Assembly: GCA_038230695.1 (NCBI GenBank)
Contig: JBBRMT010000155.1
Span: 1-11,377, forward strand
Source of the DNA: QHBQ01 sp038230695
GTDB taxonomy: Bacteria; Chloroflexota; Chloroflexia; QHBQ01
DNA length: 11,377 nt
Reading direction: 5' to 3'
The translations under genes were made by a program, and so were the position numbers. Under the pieces are notes generated by a model that saw nothing but the letters and a program-made list of their open reading frames with translations, had not been told where the DNA came from and ran no database searches. Positions within the stretch are counted from its first letter, which is position 1; every line of letters starts with the position of its first letter. Positions 1 through 6,521 of this stretch are shown piece by piece.

Positions 1-366
1 AATGGCGGTGGCGCGATCGTCAACAACTCTTCCATCCTCGGCGTAGTCGGCTTCGAGACTGCGGCCGCCTATGTGGCGACCAAGCACGGGGTTATCGGCC
101 TGACCCAGACGGCGGCCAATGAGTACGCCGCCCAGGGCATCCGCATCAACGCAGGCTGCCCCGGCTTCATCAAGAACCCGATGCTGGAGAACGCAGGGCT
201 AATCGAGAACAAGCCGATGTACGATACGCTCGTTGCCCTGCACTCCATCCACCGGCTGGGCGAACCCAACGAGATTGACGCGCCGGTGCTGTGGCTCTGC
301 TCCGCTGAGGCATCGTTCGTCACCGGCATCGCCATGCTGGTTGACGGTGGCTACACCACCCAGTAG
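1..366 (+). CDS. Short-chain dehydrogenase/reductase (SDR), 3' part
   Basis: This is the C-terminal 121 residues of a classical SDR oxidoreductase; the N-terminal NAD(P)-binding glycine motif lies outside the window. The reading frame is open from base 1. The visible part has the catalytic Ser in NNSS (residue 11 of the fragment) and the YVATK Tyr-Lys pair (residues 24 and 28), with the usual 13-residue Ser-to-Tyr spacing. A PGF segment follows, where SDRs carry PG after strand 6, then the C-terminal pattern RLGEPNEID, FVTGIAMLVDGG typical of FabG-like and glucose-1-dehydrogenase-like enzymes. The family catalyses NAD(P)-dependent alcohol/ketone interconversion; the substrate cannot be read from this fragment. 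It ends in TAG and converges on the NarK gene across a hairpin terminator. It is probably not part of the nitrate locus. Confidence 0.93.
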   Translation, partial: NGGGAIVNNSSILGVVGFETAAAYVATKHGVIGLTQTAANEYAAQGIRINAGCPGFIKNPMLENAGLIENKPMYDTLVALHSIHRLGEPNEIDAPVLWLCSAEASFVTGIAMLVDGGYTTQ

Positions 367-388
367 CAAGTGGCTTAAGCGCGCAAGC

Positions 389-422
389 AAAGCCGGGGCA
401 GGCCACCACCTACCCCGGCTTT
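389..422. terminator. Bidirectional intrinsic terminator between SDR gene and narK
   Basis: A perfect 10-base stem AAAGCCGGGG (389-398) pairs with CCCCGGCTTT (413-422). Inside the loop, AGG (400-402) can pair with CCT (409-411) after a C/A mismatch. The T-rich 3' side (TTTATT on plus, CTTTGCTT on minus) is modest on both strands. Its place between two convergent stop codons fits shared termination of the SDR gene and the leftward narK transcript. Confidence 0.8.
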
Positions 423-441
423 ATTGTGTGCTACCAAACGG

Positions 442-1629
442 CTACTGGACTGCGGCAACCGGCTGGCGGTTACGTACCATGAAATACACAACCGCCAGGC
501 AGACGAGCGCGAACACTGCGAGGAAGATGAAGCCGAGCGCGAAGCTGCCGGTGTTGTCGCGCACCAGGCCCATAATTATCGGCGGGAAGAAGCCGCCCAG
601 CCCACCGGCGCACCCCGCGATGCCAGTGACCAGCCCGGTATCACTGGGGAAGTATTGAGCGACCAGCTTGAAGACTGCGCCGTTGCCCAGACCCAGCCCG
701 ACGGCGGTGAAGAGGAATAGGATAGTAGCAATCACGATGTCGGGGCCGGTCGCCTGCCAGGCAAGCAGCAACGCCCCAATCGGTCCCAGGGTGAATACCC
801 AGGTCAGCACCCTGCCGCCCCCTACTTTGTCGGCCAGCCAGCCGCCGAGGGGACGTGCCAGGGTCGCCGCTACGGTGAAGCCCGCCGCCCGCAGGCCAGC
901 ATCAGCCGGGGTTAGATGGAACCAATCCACCAGCAGCTTGGGCAGGTAGTTGGCGAAGGCGACAAAGCCGCCGAAGGTGAGGAAATAGAAAAGACTGAGC
1001 AGCCAGGCCATCGGTTCGCTGCGTAGCACCGCGAAGCTATCGCCCAGTGATTTGGGCTTGACTAGCCCCGGCGCGTCGCGGGCGAACAACCAAAAGATGA
1101 TCGCCATCAGCGTCACCGGGATGAGATAGAACCAGAACGCGCCGCTCCGTCCGCCGAAGGCGCTAGTCAGCGCGGGCATCGAGAAGGCCGCGACCGCGGT
1201 GCCGATGTTACCAATCCCGTAGATACCGAGCGCCATACCTTGCTTGTCGGGGCTGAACCAGCGGTTGACGAACGGCACACCCACTGCGAAGCTAGCCCCC
1301 GCCGTGCCGAGAAAGAAGCCGCCCAGCACATAGGTCCAGAACGAGTTGGCGAGACCCATGAACGCTACTGGCAGCAGGGTAAACAGCAGCAGCGCGGTGA
1401 ACACCTTGCGTCCGCCGAAGCGGTCGGTGAGGATACCCATGGGGATGCGCACCAGGCTGCCCAGCAGCACCGGCACGGCGATTAGCACGCTGGTCGCGGT
1501 GTTGTCCAGCTTGAAGTCTTTCTGAATCTGGCTGGCAAGCGGCGAGATTAGACTCCATGAGGCGAACGCCACTGCGAAGGCCACCGTCGCCAGCGCCAGA
1601 TTGATATAGGATTGACGCGAGTTCTGCAT
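442..1629 (-). CDS. narK: NarK-type nitrate/nitrite transporter (MFS, NNP family)
   Basis: A 395-residue inner-membrane major facilitator predicted to import nitrate and/or exchange it for nitrite. The MFS loop motif GILTDRFGGRKV lies at about residues 65-76. Both arginines corresponding to the nitrate-binding pair of E. coli NarK are present: R61 in SLVRIPMG (helix 2) and R259 in TLARPLGG (helix 8). The two nitrate-signature glycine motifs are GIYGIGNIGTA (135-145) and GIAGCAGGLGGFF (336-348). I chose ATG 1629 because GAGGGGGG precedes it by 11 bases. An upstream in-frame TTG at 1650 overlaps the previous stop as TTGA but has no Shine-Dalgarno. It lies 17 bases downstream of the TDT-like gene and so is probably co-transcribed from the divergent promoter region. 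Length and composition are normal for the NarK1-like branch. Direction of transport is inferred from the family. Confidence 0.92.
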   Translation of the reverse strand: MQNSRQSYINLALATVAFAVAFASWSLISPLASQIQKDFKLDNTATSVLIAVPVLLGSLVRIPMGILTDRFGGRKVFTALLLFTLLPVAFMGLANSFWTYVLGGFFLGTAGASFAVGVPFVNRWFSPDKQGMALGIYGIGNIGTAVAAFSMPALTSAFGGRSGAFWFYLIPVTLMAIIFWLFARDAPGLVKPKSLGDSFAVLRSEPMAWLLSLFYFLTFGGFVAFANYLPKLLVDWFHLTPADAGLRAAGFTVAATLARPLGGWLADKVGGGRVLTWVFTLGPIGALLLAWQATGPDIVIATILFLFTAVGLGLGNGAVFKLVAQYFPSDTGLVTGIAGCAGGLGGFFPPIIMGLVRDNTGSFALGFIFLAVFALVCLAVVYFMVRNRQPVAAVQ

Positions 1630-1646
1630 TTTGAATATTACCCCCC

Positions 1647-2750
1647 TCAAGTGGTGAGAAGTTGCCGTACTTTGATGTTTCTACTAGCGAACAGCGCCAG
1701 CTCTGTAAGCAGCAGCAGCAATACCACATACTGCCCATAAGCAACGATGAAACCCTGCACCAATGCCAGCGATGCGCTTTCACCCGCGGTCACTCCCAGA
1801 CTGCGGTATAGGCTCAGGGTGAAGACATAAAACATCCCGAAGGTAAAGTTACGCGCCCATTGCGATACTGAATACCCGAACACCCCGAGCTGCCAGCCGA
1901 AGGCCCGCACCCTGGCGTAGAGGCGGGCCAGCTCTACCGCCTCGATGACCACGAAGACGGCAGCGGCCCAGACCCAGGTCGCTACAATCAGGCTGGCCGG
2001 TATCACCCGGCATTCCAGCGCGGCCAGCCCGCTGATCGACATTGCGCCGTGAAGGATGCAGTTGGTGTTGTCCCAGTCGTCGGCTAGCCGCCAGCCTTTT
2101 TGTTCCCCATAGCGCCGGATGATCAGGATTAGGCCAGCTATGTAGAAAGCGTATCCCAAGCTGATCAGCAGCGGCACCAACCAGCCAGGCGCTTGCAGGG
2201 GAAACAACTGCTCGATCATCAATACCACCGACTGGGTGCTGACCACTGCCAGCAGGATGATGCCAGTCACTTTCAAGTCGGCTGGGCGCGATAGGATCAG
2301 CGGCAGCTTACCGCCAATCAGCGCCAGGAACCACAACCAGATCAGCGCAGCGAGCATCGCCAGCGCCAGAGTGAGCGGCCGCCACTGCGGCAGCACTATG
2401 TCGGTCAGGCGGCAAAGCACTGCCGTGCCAGCTACCCAGGTGCCAACCGCGAAGCAGCCAACCGGGTTATCGGTATGCAGGTGAAAGGCGCCGCGCCGGT
2501 AAGAGCCTACATATGATACCACGATAAAGGCCCAGACGATCAGCCCCTCGATGGTGAGCAACTGGGTAAGTTGCTGGGTCGAAAAGGGTAGTTGTTGCAG
2601 CGCACCCAGCACGAATATGCCGATTGCCATGGCAATCGCCCCTGAAGCGGTAGGCGAACTCCCCTCGCGCATGAACAAGGCGCGGGTTGCCGCCGAGAGT
2701 ATAGCCAGTATAATTAGCTGGGTTATCGGTGAGCCGAACACCTCGCTCAT
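1647..2750 (-). CDS. Polytopic membrane protein, probable TDT/SLAC1 (TehA-like) family transporter
   Basis: A 367-residue very hydrophobic protein with about ten membrane segments (roughly residues 8-26, 36-54, 66-84, 97-114, 124-146, 161-180, 188-211, 249-273, 300-318, 326-353). The segment HTDNPVGCFAVGTWVAG (92-108) and the late SQWARNFTFGMFYVF region (296-310) resemble members annotated as tellurite-resistance/C4-dicarboxylate transporters (SLAC1/TehA fold), which conduct small anions. This family call is from memory of motif style and is only moderately secure; another ten-helix transporter family is possible. The ATG at 2750 has AGGAG nine bases upstream. It is the first gene of a leftward pair with narK, so an anion such as nitrate, nitrite or a counter-ion is a reasonable guess at substrate, but nothing in the sequence fixes this. 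Confidence 0.55.
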   Translation of the reverse strand: MSEVFGSPITQLIILAILSAATRALFMREGSSPTASGAIAMAIGIFVLGALQQLPFSTQQLTQLLTIEGLIVWAFIVVSYVGSYRRGAFHLHTDNPVGCFAVGTWVAGTAVLCRLTDIVLPQWRPLTLALAMLAALIWLWFLALIGGKLPLILSRPADLKVTGIILLAVVSTQSVVLMIEQLFPLQAPGWLVPLLISLGYAFYIAGLILIIRRYGEQKGWRLADDWDNTNCILHGAMSISGLAALECRVIPASLIVATWVWAAAVFVVIEAVELARLYARVRAFGWQLGVFGYSVSQWARNFTFGMFYVFTLSLYRSLGVTAGESASLALVQGFIVAYGQYVVLLLLLTELALFASRNIKVRQLLTT

Positions 2751-2841
2751 TTGCTCGGACTCCTGTTCTGGCGAAGGGCGCTGCGGCTGGGTAAGACAGA
2801 ATCGTAGCGCCGCCCTGCATTGCCCATTCTAATCAAACCGG

Positions 2842-2880
2842 GTGAACAACCTGGTATACAATGGTAAATACTTTGTAAAA
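2842..2880 (+). promoter_or_regulatory. Candidate operator array facing the leftward transporter genes
   Basis: Four hexamers on the plus strand: GTGAAC (2842), GTATAC (2854), GTAAAT (2864) and GTAAAA (2875), with steps of 12, 10 and 11 bases. Direct repeats on one face of the helix are the usual layout for OmpR/PhoB-type regulators, and GTnAC/GAAAC boxes with 11-base period are known for the actinobacterial nitrogen regulator GlnR. The regulator here is unknown. A weak minus-strand -10 (TAGAAT, complement of 2826-2831) lies just outside the array without a recognisable -35. Confidence 0.45.
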
Positions 2881-2904
2881 AACAGGTGCCTCCCGCTGGC
2901 TGAA

Positions 2905-2918
2905 GCCATAGCTATGGC
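2905..2918. repeat. 14-base perfect palindrome at the symmetry centre
   Basis: GCCATAGCTATGGC is its own reverse complement and sits at the midpoint of the two operator arrays. It could be a dimeric regulator site or simply the junction of an inverted duplication. It has no loop, so a stable hairpin is unlikely to be its main role. Confidence 0.6.
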
Positions 2919-2943
2919 GCACATTAACACGGGAGTCGGGGAT

Positions 2944-2980
2944 TTTTATGATTGTTTACCGAACGTACACCTTTGTTCAC
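2944..2980 (-). promoter_or_regulatory. Candidate operator array facing the reductase operon
   Basis: On the minus strand the hexamers GTGAAC (2980-2975), GTGTAC (2970-2965), GTAAAC (2959-2954) and the weaker ATAAAA (2949-2944) follow at 10, 11 and 10 base steps. They mirror the array at 2842-2880. The array ends exactly one base before the -35 box at 2981, a usual position for an activator that touches RNA polymerase. GTGTAC and GTAAAC can also be read as an inverted repeat with five bases between, so a dimeric repressor is also possible. Confidence 0.5.
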
Positions 2981-3008
2981 TTGCCTTGAGTAGATATTCT
3001 GCTATAAT
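2981..3008 (+). promoter_or_regulatory. Sigma70-like promoter of the nitrate reductase operon
   Basis: TTGCCT (2981-2986), a 16-base spacer and a perfect TATAAT (3003-3008). Transcription would begin near 3014-3016, giving a leader of about 55 bases. The leader carries an inverted repeat CCAGGC (3019-3024) / GCCTGG (3044-3049) just ahead of the strong Shine-Dalgarno AGAGGAGG (3053-3060). Confidence 0.75.
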
Positions 3009-3069
3009 TAGCACACAGCCAGGCGCATCAGCCGTCCAGATCAGCCTGGTTCAGAGGAGGTAGACAAGC

Positions 3070-4227
3070 GTGCAGGACACAAGACCCACGATAAACGTGC
3101 CACGCTACTCGCCGCGCCAGACCACTATCCGCGCCTCACTGATTGGCTTCGCAGGGATGGCGCTGCTGGCGCTGCTGATCATGCTCGGTTCGCGGATGCT
3201 CGCCTTCTTCGACCCCGCGCTAACCGGCTACGCCATCGCCAGCCTGTTCGCCGCCTTCGCGGTCGCTTTCCACTACGGCACCTGGCTGATGCGCCCCAGC
3301 ACGCGGGTTATGTGGCGCAGAAGCTGGCAGTTCTTCCTCTCCTGGCCCAACTTCCGTCGCTACTTCTGGGTCATCCCCGTCACCTTCGTGCGTAACCTGC
3401 TGTTCCAGACCTTCATCCGCCAGCGCAGCCTGCTGCGCTGGATCATGCACCAGTGCCTCTTCTGGGGCGTGATCCTCAGCTTCGCAGTTACCTTCCCGCT
3501 CACCTTCGGCTGGATCCACTTCGAGGCGCTCGGTACGCACACCTACCAGGTCTTCATCTTCGGCTTCCAGGTGGGGCAGATGAACGCGCTGGGGCCGATT
3601 GGCTTCAACACCTTCCACGCGCTCGACTACTTCGCGGTGCTGCTGATCATCGGTTGCAGCATCGCCTACTCGCGACGCTGGCAGGATCGCTCGCTCAGGT
3701 CAGTGCAGCGCGTGCTGTTCGATTTGCTCCCCCTGCACCTGCTGATGAGCATCGCGGTCACTGGCCTGATGCTAACGGTGGTGGACATCTGGTTCGACGG
3801 CGCATGGCATTGGCCGATCACCTTGACCCACCAGTTCCTGGTTATCATGATGCTCCTGTATCTGCCCTTCGGCAAGCTATTCCACATCATCCAGCGGCCC
3901 GCCAGCCTGGGGGTGGAACTATACTACAAGATCGGCAGCGAACAGGGGATGAAACACTGCGCCCGCTGTGGCCGACCTTACGGCCTGCAGCTACACGTCG
4001 AGGATGTGAAAACCGCGCTTAACGGGGTGGGCTACAACTTCTGGCTGCCCGAGGAAGGCCACCACTGGCAGGACTACTGCGCCCGCTGCAAGCGGGTCAT
4101 CCGCGCTGGGGCATACGTGGGCCTGGCGGGGCGGAGTTGGGTCAACCCCGGCGGCTTGCAGCAGACCCAGTATGCTAAACCCACCAGTCCGGTAAGCGAG
4201 AATGAGGTGAAACCCAATGGCAACTGA
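3070..4227 (+). CDS. Cytochrome-b-like membrane subunit with C-terminal zinc-ribbon-like domain
   Basis: A 385-residue protein with about six helices (roughly 22-46, 52-74, 123-147, 176-199, 217-238, 250-272). Basic loops at 75-97 and 201-214 and a basic N-terminus put both ends in the cytoplasm by the positive-inside rule. Histidines in or near helices (H68, H127, H183, H223, H254, H272) could bind haem b as in the NarI or FeS-oxidoreductase-type quinol cytochromes; the resemblance is general and the haem is not proven. After the last helix a soluble tail carries CARC (297-300) and CARC (337-340), a tetra-cysteine zinc-ribbon or rubredoxin-like site. The GTG start at 3070 has AGAGGAGG ending nine bases upstream. 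It overlaps the reductase gene by 11 bases, so it is probably the membrane anchor and quinol-side electron donor of that enzyme. Similar genes are sometimes called MFS transporters, which the histidines and cysteine tail argue against. Confidence 0.7.
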   Translation: MQDTRPTINVPRYSPRQTTIRASLIGFAGMALLALLIMLGSRMLAFFDPALTGYAIASLFAAFAVAFHYGTWLMRPSTRVMWRRSWQFFLSWPNFRRYFWVIPVTFVRNLLFQTFIRQRSLLRWIMHQCLFWGVILSFAVTFPLTFGWIHFEALGTHTYQVFIFGFQVGQMNALGPIGFNTFHALDYFAVLLIIGCSIAYSRRWQDRSLRSVQRVLFDLLPLHLLMSIAVTGLMLTVVDIWFDGAWHWPITLTHQFLVIMMLLYLPFGKLFHIIQRPASLGVELYYKIGSEQGMKHCARCGRPYGLQLHVEDVKTALNGVGYNFWLPEEGHHWQDYCARCKRVIRAGAYVGLAGRSWVNPGGLQQTQYAKPTSPVSENEVKPNGN

Positions 4228-6466
4228 ACGTAGGCCCACCGACATCGGCAGCGGCGATGCGGCAATGCAGCCGATCTACTCGCCCTCCGGCGGTTGGTCC
4301 ACCACCGATGATGCGGTCAAGCTGGTGCCAACCCACTGCCCCTTCTGCGGGATGCAGTGCGGCATGAACCTGAAGGTGGATAGCGAGGGCCACGTCTTCG
4401 GCGTGGAGCCGCGAGACTTTCCGGTGAACAAGGGGCGGATGTGTCCCAAAGGGGTGGTCGCCTACCAGCAGATCAACCACCCCCAGCGGCTCACCTACCC
4501 GATGATGCGGCGCGGTGGCAAGGGTAGCGAGCTTACCCGCTGCACCTGGGATGAGGCGCTCGACTTCATCGCCCGCCGCTTCCGCGAGATCCAAGCGCAG
4601 CATGGCCCCAACGCCGTCTCCGTTTACTCTGGCAGTTCGATGACCACCGAGAAGTCGTACCTGATGGGCAAGTTCGCCCGCATCGCGGTCGGCACTGGCA
4701 ACATTGATTACAATGGCCGCCTCTGCATGGTCGCGGCGGCGGCGGGCAACAACAAGGCATTCGGCGTGGACCGCGCCGCCAACCCCTGGAGCGACATTGC
4801 CCTCGCCGATGCCATCCTCCTCGCTGGCTCGAACACCGCCGAGTGCCATCCGCTCACCATGCCCTACCTGTGGGAAGCCCGCGATCGCGGCGCGAAGCTG
4901 ATCGTGGTTGACCCCCGCGTTACCCCCAGCGCCCGCACCGCCGACCTGCACCTGCAGATCCGCCCCGGCACCGATGCGGCGCTCGCCAACGCCATCCTTT
5001 ATGAGATGATCCGCCACGATTGGCTGGATCACGATTTCATCAACGCCCGTACCGTCGGCTGGGAGGAGACCGCCGCCATCGCCGCACGCTACGCGCCGAA
5101 GCAGGTGGCAACCCTCTGCGGCATCCCCGCCGCCCGCATCGAGGAGGCAGCTGAAATCTGGGGAACAGCCAAAACCAGCTTCCTCGGTCATGCACGGGGC
5201 ATCGAACACCAGACCCACGGCAGCAACAATGTGATGGCCTACATCAACCTGGTGCTTGCCAGCGGGCGCATCGGGCGGCCCGGCTGCGGCTACGGCACGC
5301 TCACCGGCCAGGGCAACGGCCAGGGTGGGCGCGAACACGGCCAGAAGGTTGACCAACTGCCCGGCCAGCGCAAGCTTGACGACCCCGCTGCCCGCCAGTA
5401 TATCGCCGCAGTGTGGGGCATCAACGAAGCCGACTTCCCCCAGCCGGGCTACACCATCACCGACCAGATTGAGCCGATGCTGCGCGGCGAGATTCGCGCC
5501 ATGCTCAACATCTGCAGCAACCCGATGGTCTCGCTGCCCGACCAGGATGCCATCCGCCGCGCCCTTACCAACCTGGAACTGTATGTGGTGATTGACTTCT
5601 TCATGTCGGAGAGCGCCGAGCTAGCCGATGTGGTGCTGCCCGGCAGCGTGTGGGTCGAGGATGAAGGCACCACCACCAACATCGAGGGGCGAGTCATCCG
5701 TATCAACAAAGCGACCAACCCACCCGGCGAAGCGCGGGTGGACTGGGAGATTATCTGCGACCTGGCCGCCCGCCTCGGCCACGGCGACAAGTTCAACTAT
5801 CACTCGGCGGGTGAGATCTGGGACGAACTGCGGGTCGCCTCCAAGGGCGGCAAGGCTGACTATTACGGCATAACCTACGAGAAGATTGACGCGCAGGACG
5901 GTGTGTTCTGGCCCTGCCCCACGCTGGAGAGCAAAGGCACGCCCCGCCTGTTCGAAGAGCGCTTCTACTTCCCTGATGGCAAGGCCCGCTTCAACGCCAT
6001 TGAGTATGGACACCCCGCCGAGATGCCCGATGCCGAGTACCCGTTCTTCTACACCACCGGGCGGGTTATATTCCACTACCTGAGCGGCAACCAGACGCGG
6101 CGCATCGGCGCGCTGGTGGAGAACGCGCCGGAGCCATACGTCGAGGTCCACCCACTACTGGCCCAGAAGCTGGGGCTGGAGCGCGGCGACATTGCCCGGC
6201 TACGCAGCAGACGTGGCGAGATGTATCTGCCAGTCAAGGTGACGCGGGCAATCCGCCCCGACACCGTGTTCGTCCCCTACCACTGGGGCGGCAGGCAGGC
6301 GGCCAACAACCTGACCATCCGCGCCTACGACCCGATCAGCCGCATCCCCGAGTACAAGGTTTGCGCCGTCGCCATCGAACGCGCCCCCGACGATGCAATC
6401 ATCACCATGAACGCGATGCGCGAGATCCCGGTCGCCAAAGCATCGCCTGGCGAACAGTTCGCCTGA
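4217..6466 (+). CDS. narB: Molybdopterin nitrate reductase catalytic subunit, NarB/NasC type
   Basis: A 749-residue DMSO-reductase-superfamily enzyme predicted to reduce nitrate to nitrite at a bis-molybdopterin-guanine-dinucleotide centre. One [4Fe-4S] cluster site is seen: C41, C44, C48 and C76 (CPFCGMQC, GRMCPKG). The probable Mo ligand is C170 in NGRLCM; Cys followed by Met is typical of NapA/NasA/NarB, while formate dehydrogenases normally have Cys or Sec followed by His. GSNTAECHP (about 208-216), LTGQGNGQGGREHG (about 362-375) and the C-terminal molybdopterin-binding domain (about 620-730) fit assimilatory-type reductases. Length matches NarB/NasC rather than NarG (about 1,200). No Tat signal precedes the cluster, so it should be cytoplasmic. 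GAGGTG lies seven bases before the ATG. Neighbours supply membrane, ferredoxin-type and Rieske partners, so it may be respiratory or energy-linked despite its assimilatory look. Nitrate as substrate is likely, not proven; narK nearby supports it. Confidence 0.88.
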   Translation: MATERRPTDIGSGDAAMQPIYSPSGGWSTTDDAVKLVPTHCPFCGMQCGMNLKVDSEGHVFGVEPRDFPVNKGRMCPKGVVAYQQINHPQRLTYPMMRRGGKGSELTRCTWDEALDFIARRFREIQAQHGPNAVSVYSGSSMTTEKSYLMGKFARIAVGTGNIDYNGRLCMVAAAAGNNKAFGVDRAANPWSDIALADAILLAGSNTAECHPLTMPYLWEARDRGAKLIVVDPRVTPSARTADLHLQIRPGTDAALANAILYEMIRHDWLDHDFINARTVGWEETAAIAARYAPKQVATLCGIPAARIEEAAEIWGTAKTSFLGHARGIEHQTHGSNNVMAYINLVLASGRIGRPGCGYGTLTGQGNGQGGREHGQKVDQLPGQRKLDDPAARQYIAAVWGINEADFPQPGYTITDQIEPMLRGEIRAMLNICSNPMVSLPDQDAIRRALTNLELYVVIDFFMSESAELADVVLPGSVWVEDEGTTTNIEGRVIRINKATNPPGEARVDWEIICDLAARLGHGDKFNYHSAGEIWDELRVASKGGKADYYGITYEKIDAQDGVFWPCPTLESKGTPRLFEERFYFPDGKARFNAIEYGHPAEMPDAEYPFFYTTGRVIFHYLSGNQTRRIGALVENAPEPYVEVHPLLAQKLGLERGDIARLRSRRGEMYLPVKVTRAIRPDTVFVPYHWGGRQAANNLTIRAYDPISRIPEYKVCAVAIERAPDDAIITMNAMREIPVAKASPGEQFA

Positions 6467-6521
6467 CCCAAAACCCCTCCCCAAAGGGGGAGGCTGGGTG
6501 GGGGAGTGCGAGGTACAATCA
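6467..6521. repeat. G/C-rich palindromic element between reductase and DUF1858/DUF2249 gene
   Basis: CCTCCCC (6476-6482), loop AAAG, then GGGGAGG (6487-6493) makes a seven-base-pair hairpin. It is followed by CTGGGTGGGGGAG, which resembles a second complementary arm to the first. No T-run follows, so it is not a normal terminator. Sequences of this style recur between genes in some GC-rich genomes as dispersed palindromic repeats; copy number here cannot be judged. It may mark an mRNA processing or stability point within the operon. Confidence 0.5.

Larger units (their letters stand above)
2828..2994. repeat. Large imperfect inverted repeat spanning the divergent control region
   Basis: The sequence is nearly symmetric about 2911.5. 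Reading inward from each side in the same order, both arms show TCTA-TCAA (2828-2836 and 2986-2994), GTGAACAA (2842-2849 and 2973-2980), GGTRTAC (2853-2859 and 2965-2971), GGTAAA (2863-2868 and 2955-2960), TAAAAA, CTCCCG and finally GCCATAG, which meet as a 14-base perfect palindrome at 2905-2918. Spacing between blocks differs by only one to three bases. This looks like a diverged inverted duplication of a regulatory segment of about 80 bases, one copy per divergent transcript. A decayed MITE-like element is the alternative. Confidence 0.65.
2751..3069. promoter_or_regulatory. Divergent regulatory region between transporter genes and reductase operon
   Basis: This 319-base gap separates the leftward transporter pair from the rightward reductase operon and is much richer in A/T than the genes. 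It holds two oppositely oriented arrays of GTNNAC repeats, a central perfect palindrome, a strong rightward promoter, a leader hairpin and a strong Shine-Dalgarno site, each listed separately. The outer left part (2751-2827) holds the leader of the leftward gene, with AGGAG at 2760-2764 as its Shine-Dalgarno. A GTG-started reading frame at 2842-3063 overlaps all these signals and looks non-coding. Confidence 0.75.

Noticed and set aside
1630..1650. TTG start for narK overlapping the previous stop (TTGA)
   Set aside because: No Shine-Dalgarno before it, and it adds seven residues of no family likeness; ATG 1629 has GAGGGG upstream.
2826..2845. FNR/CRP-type site in the divergent region (TTGATTAGAAT, TTGTTCAC)
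   Set aside because: Neither TTGAT-N4-ATCAA nor TGTGA-N6-TCACA dyad is complete; the repeats fit direct-repeat or GTNNAC boxes better.
2842..3063. 73-residue GTG-started frame in the divergent region
   Set aside because: It overlaps both operator arrays, the promoter and the leader hairpin, has no Shine-Dalgarno, and its translation has no protein-like pattern.
4724..4726. Formate dehydrogenase as identity of the molybdopterin enzyme
   Set aside because: The ligand codon is TGC followed by Met (NGRLCM); formate dehydrogenases normally have Cys/Sec followed by His. The adjacent narK and the GQGGREHG region fit nitrate reductase.
4175..5356. 393-residue minus-strand frame opposite the reductase gene
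   Set aside because: Rich in Gly, Ala and Val, and fully antiparallel to a confidently identified gene; a usual shadow in GC-rich DNA.
6476..6493. Intrinsic terminator after the reductase gene
   Set aside because: The hairpin is GC-rich but is followed by CTGGGTGGGG, with no T-run, and the following genes appear to belong to the same operon.
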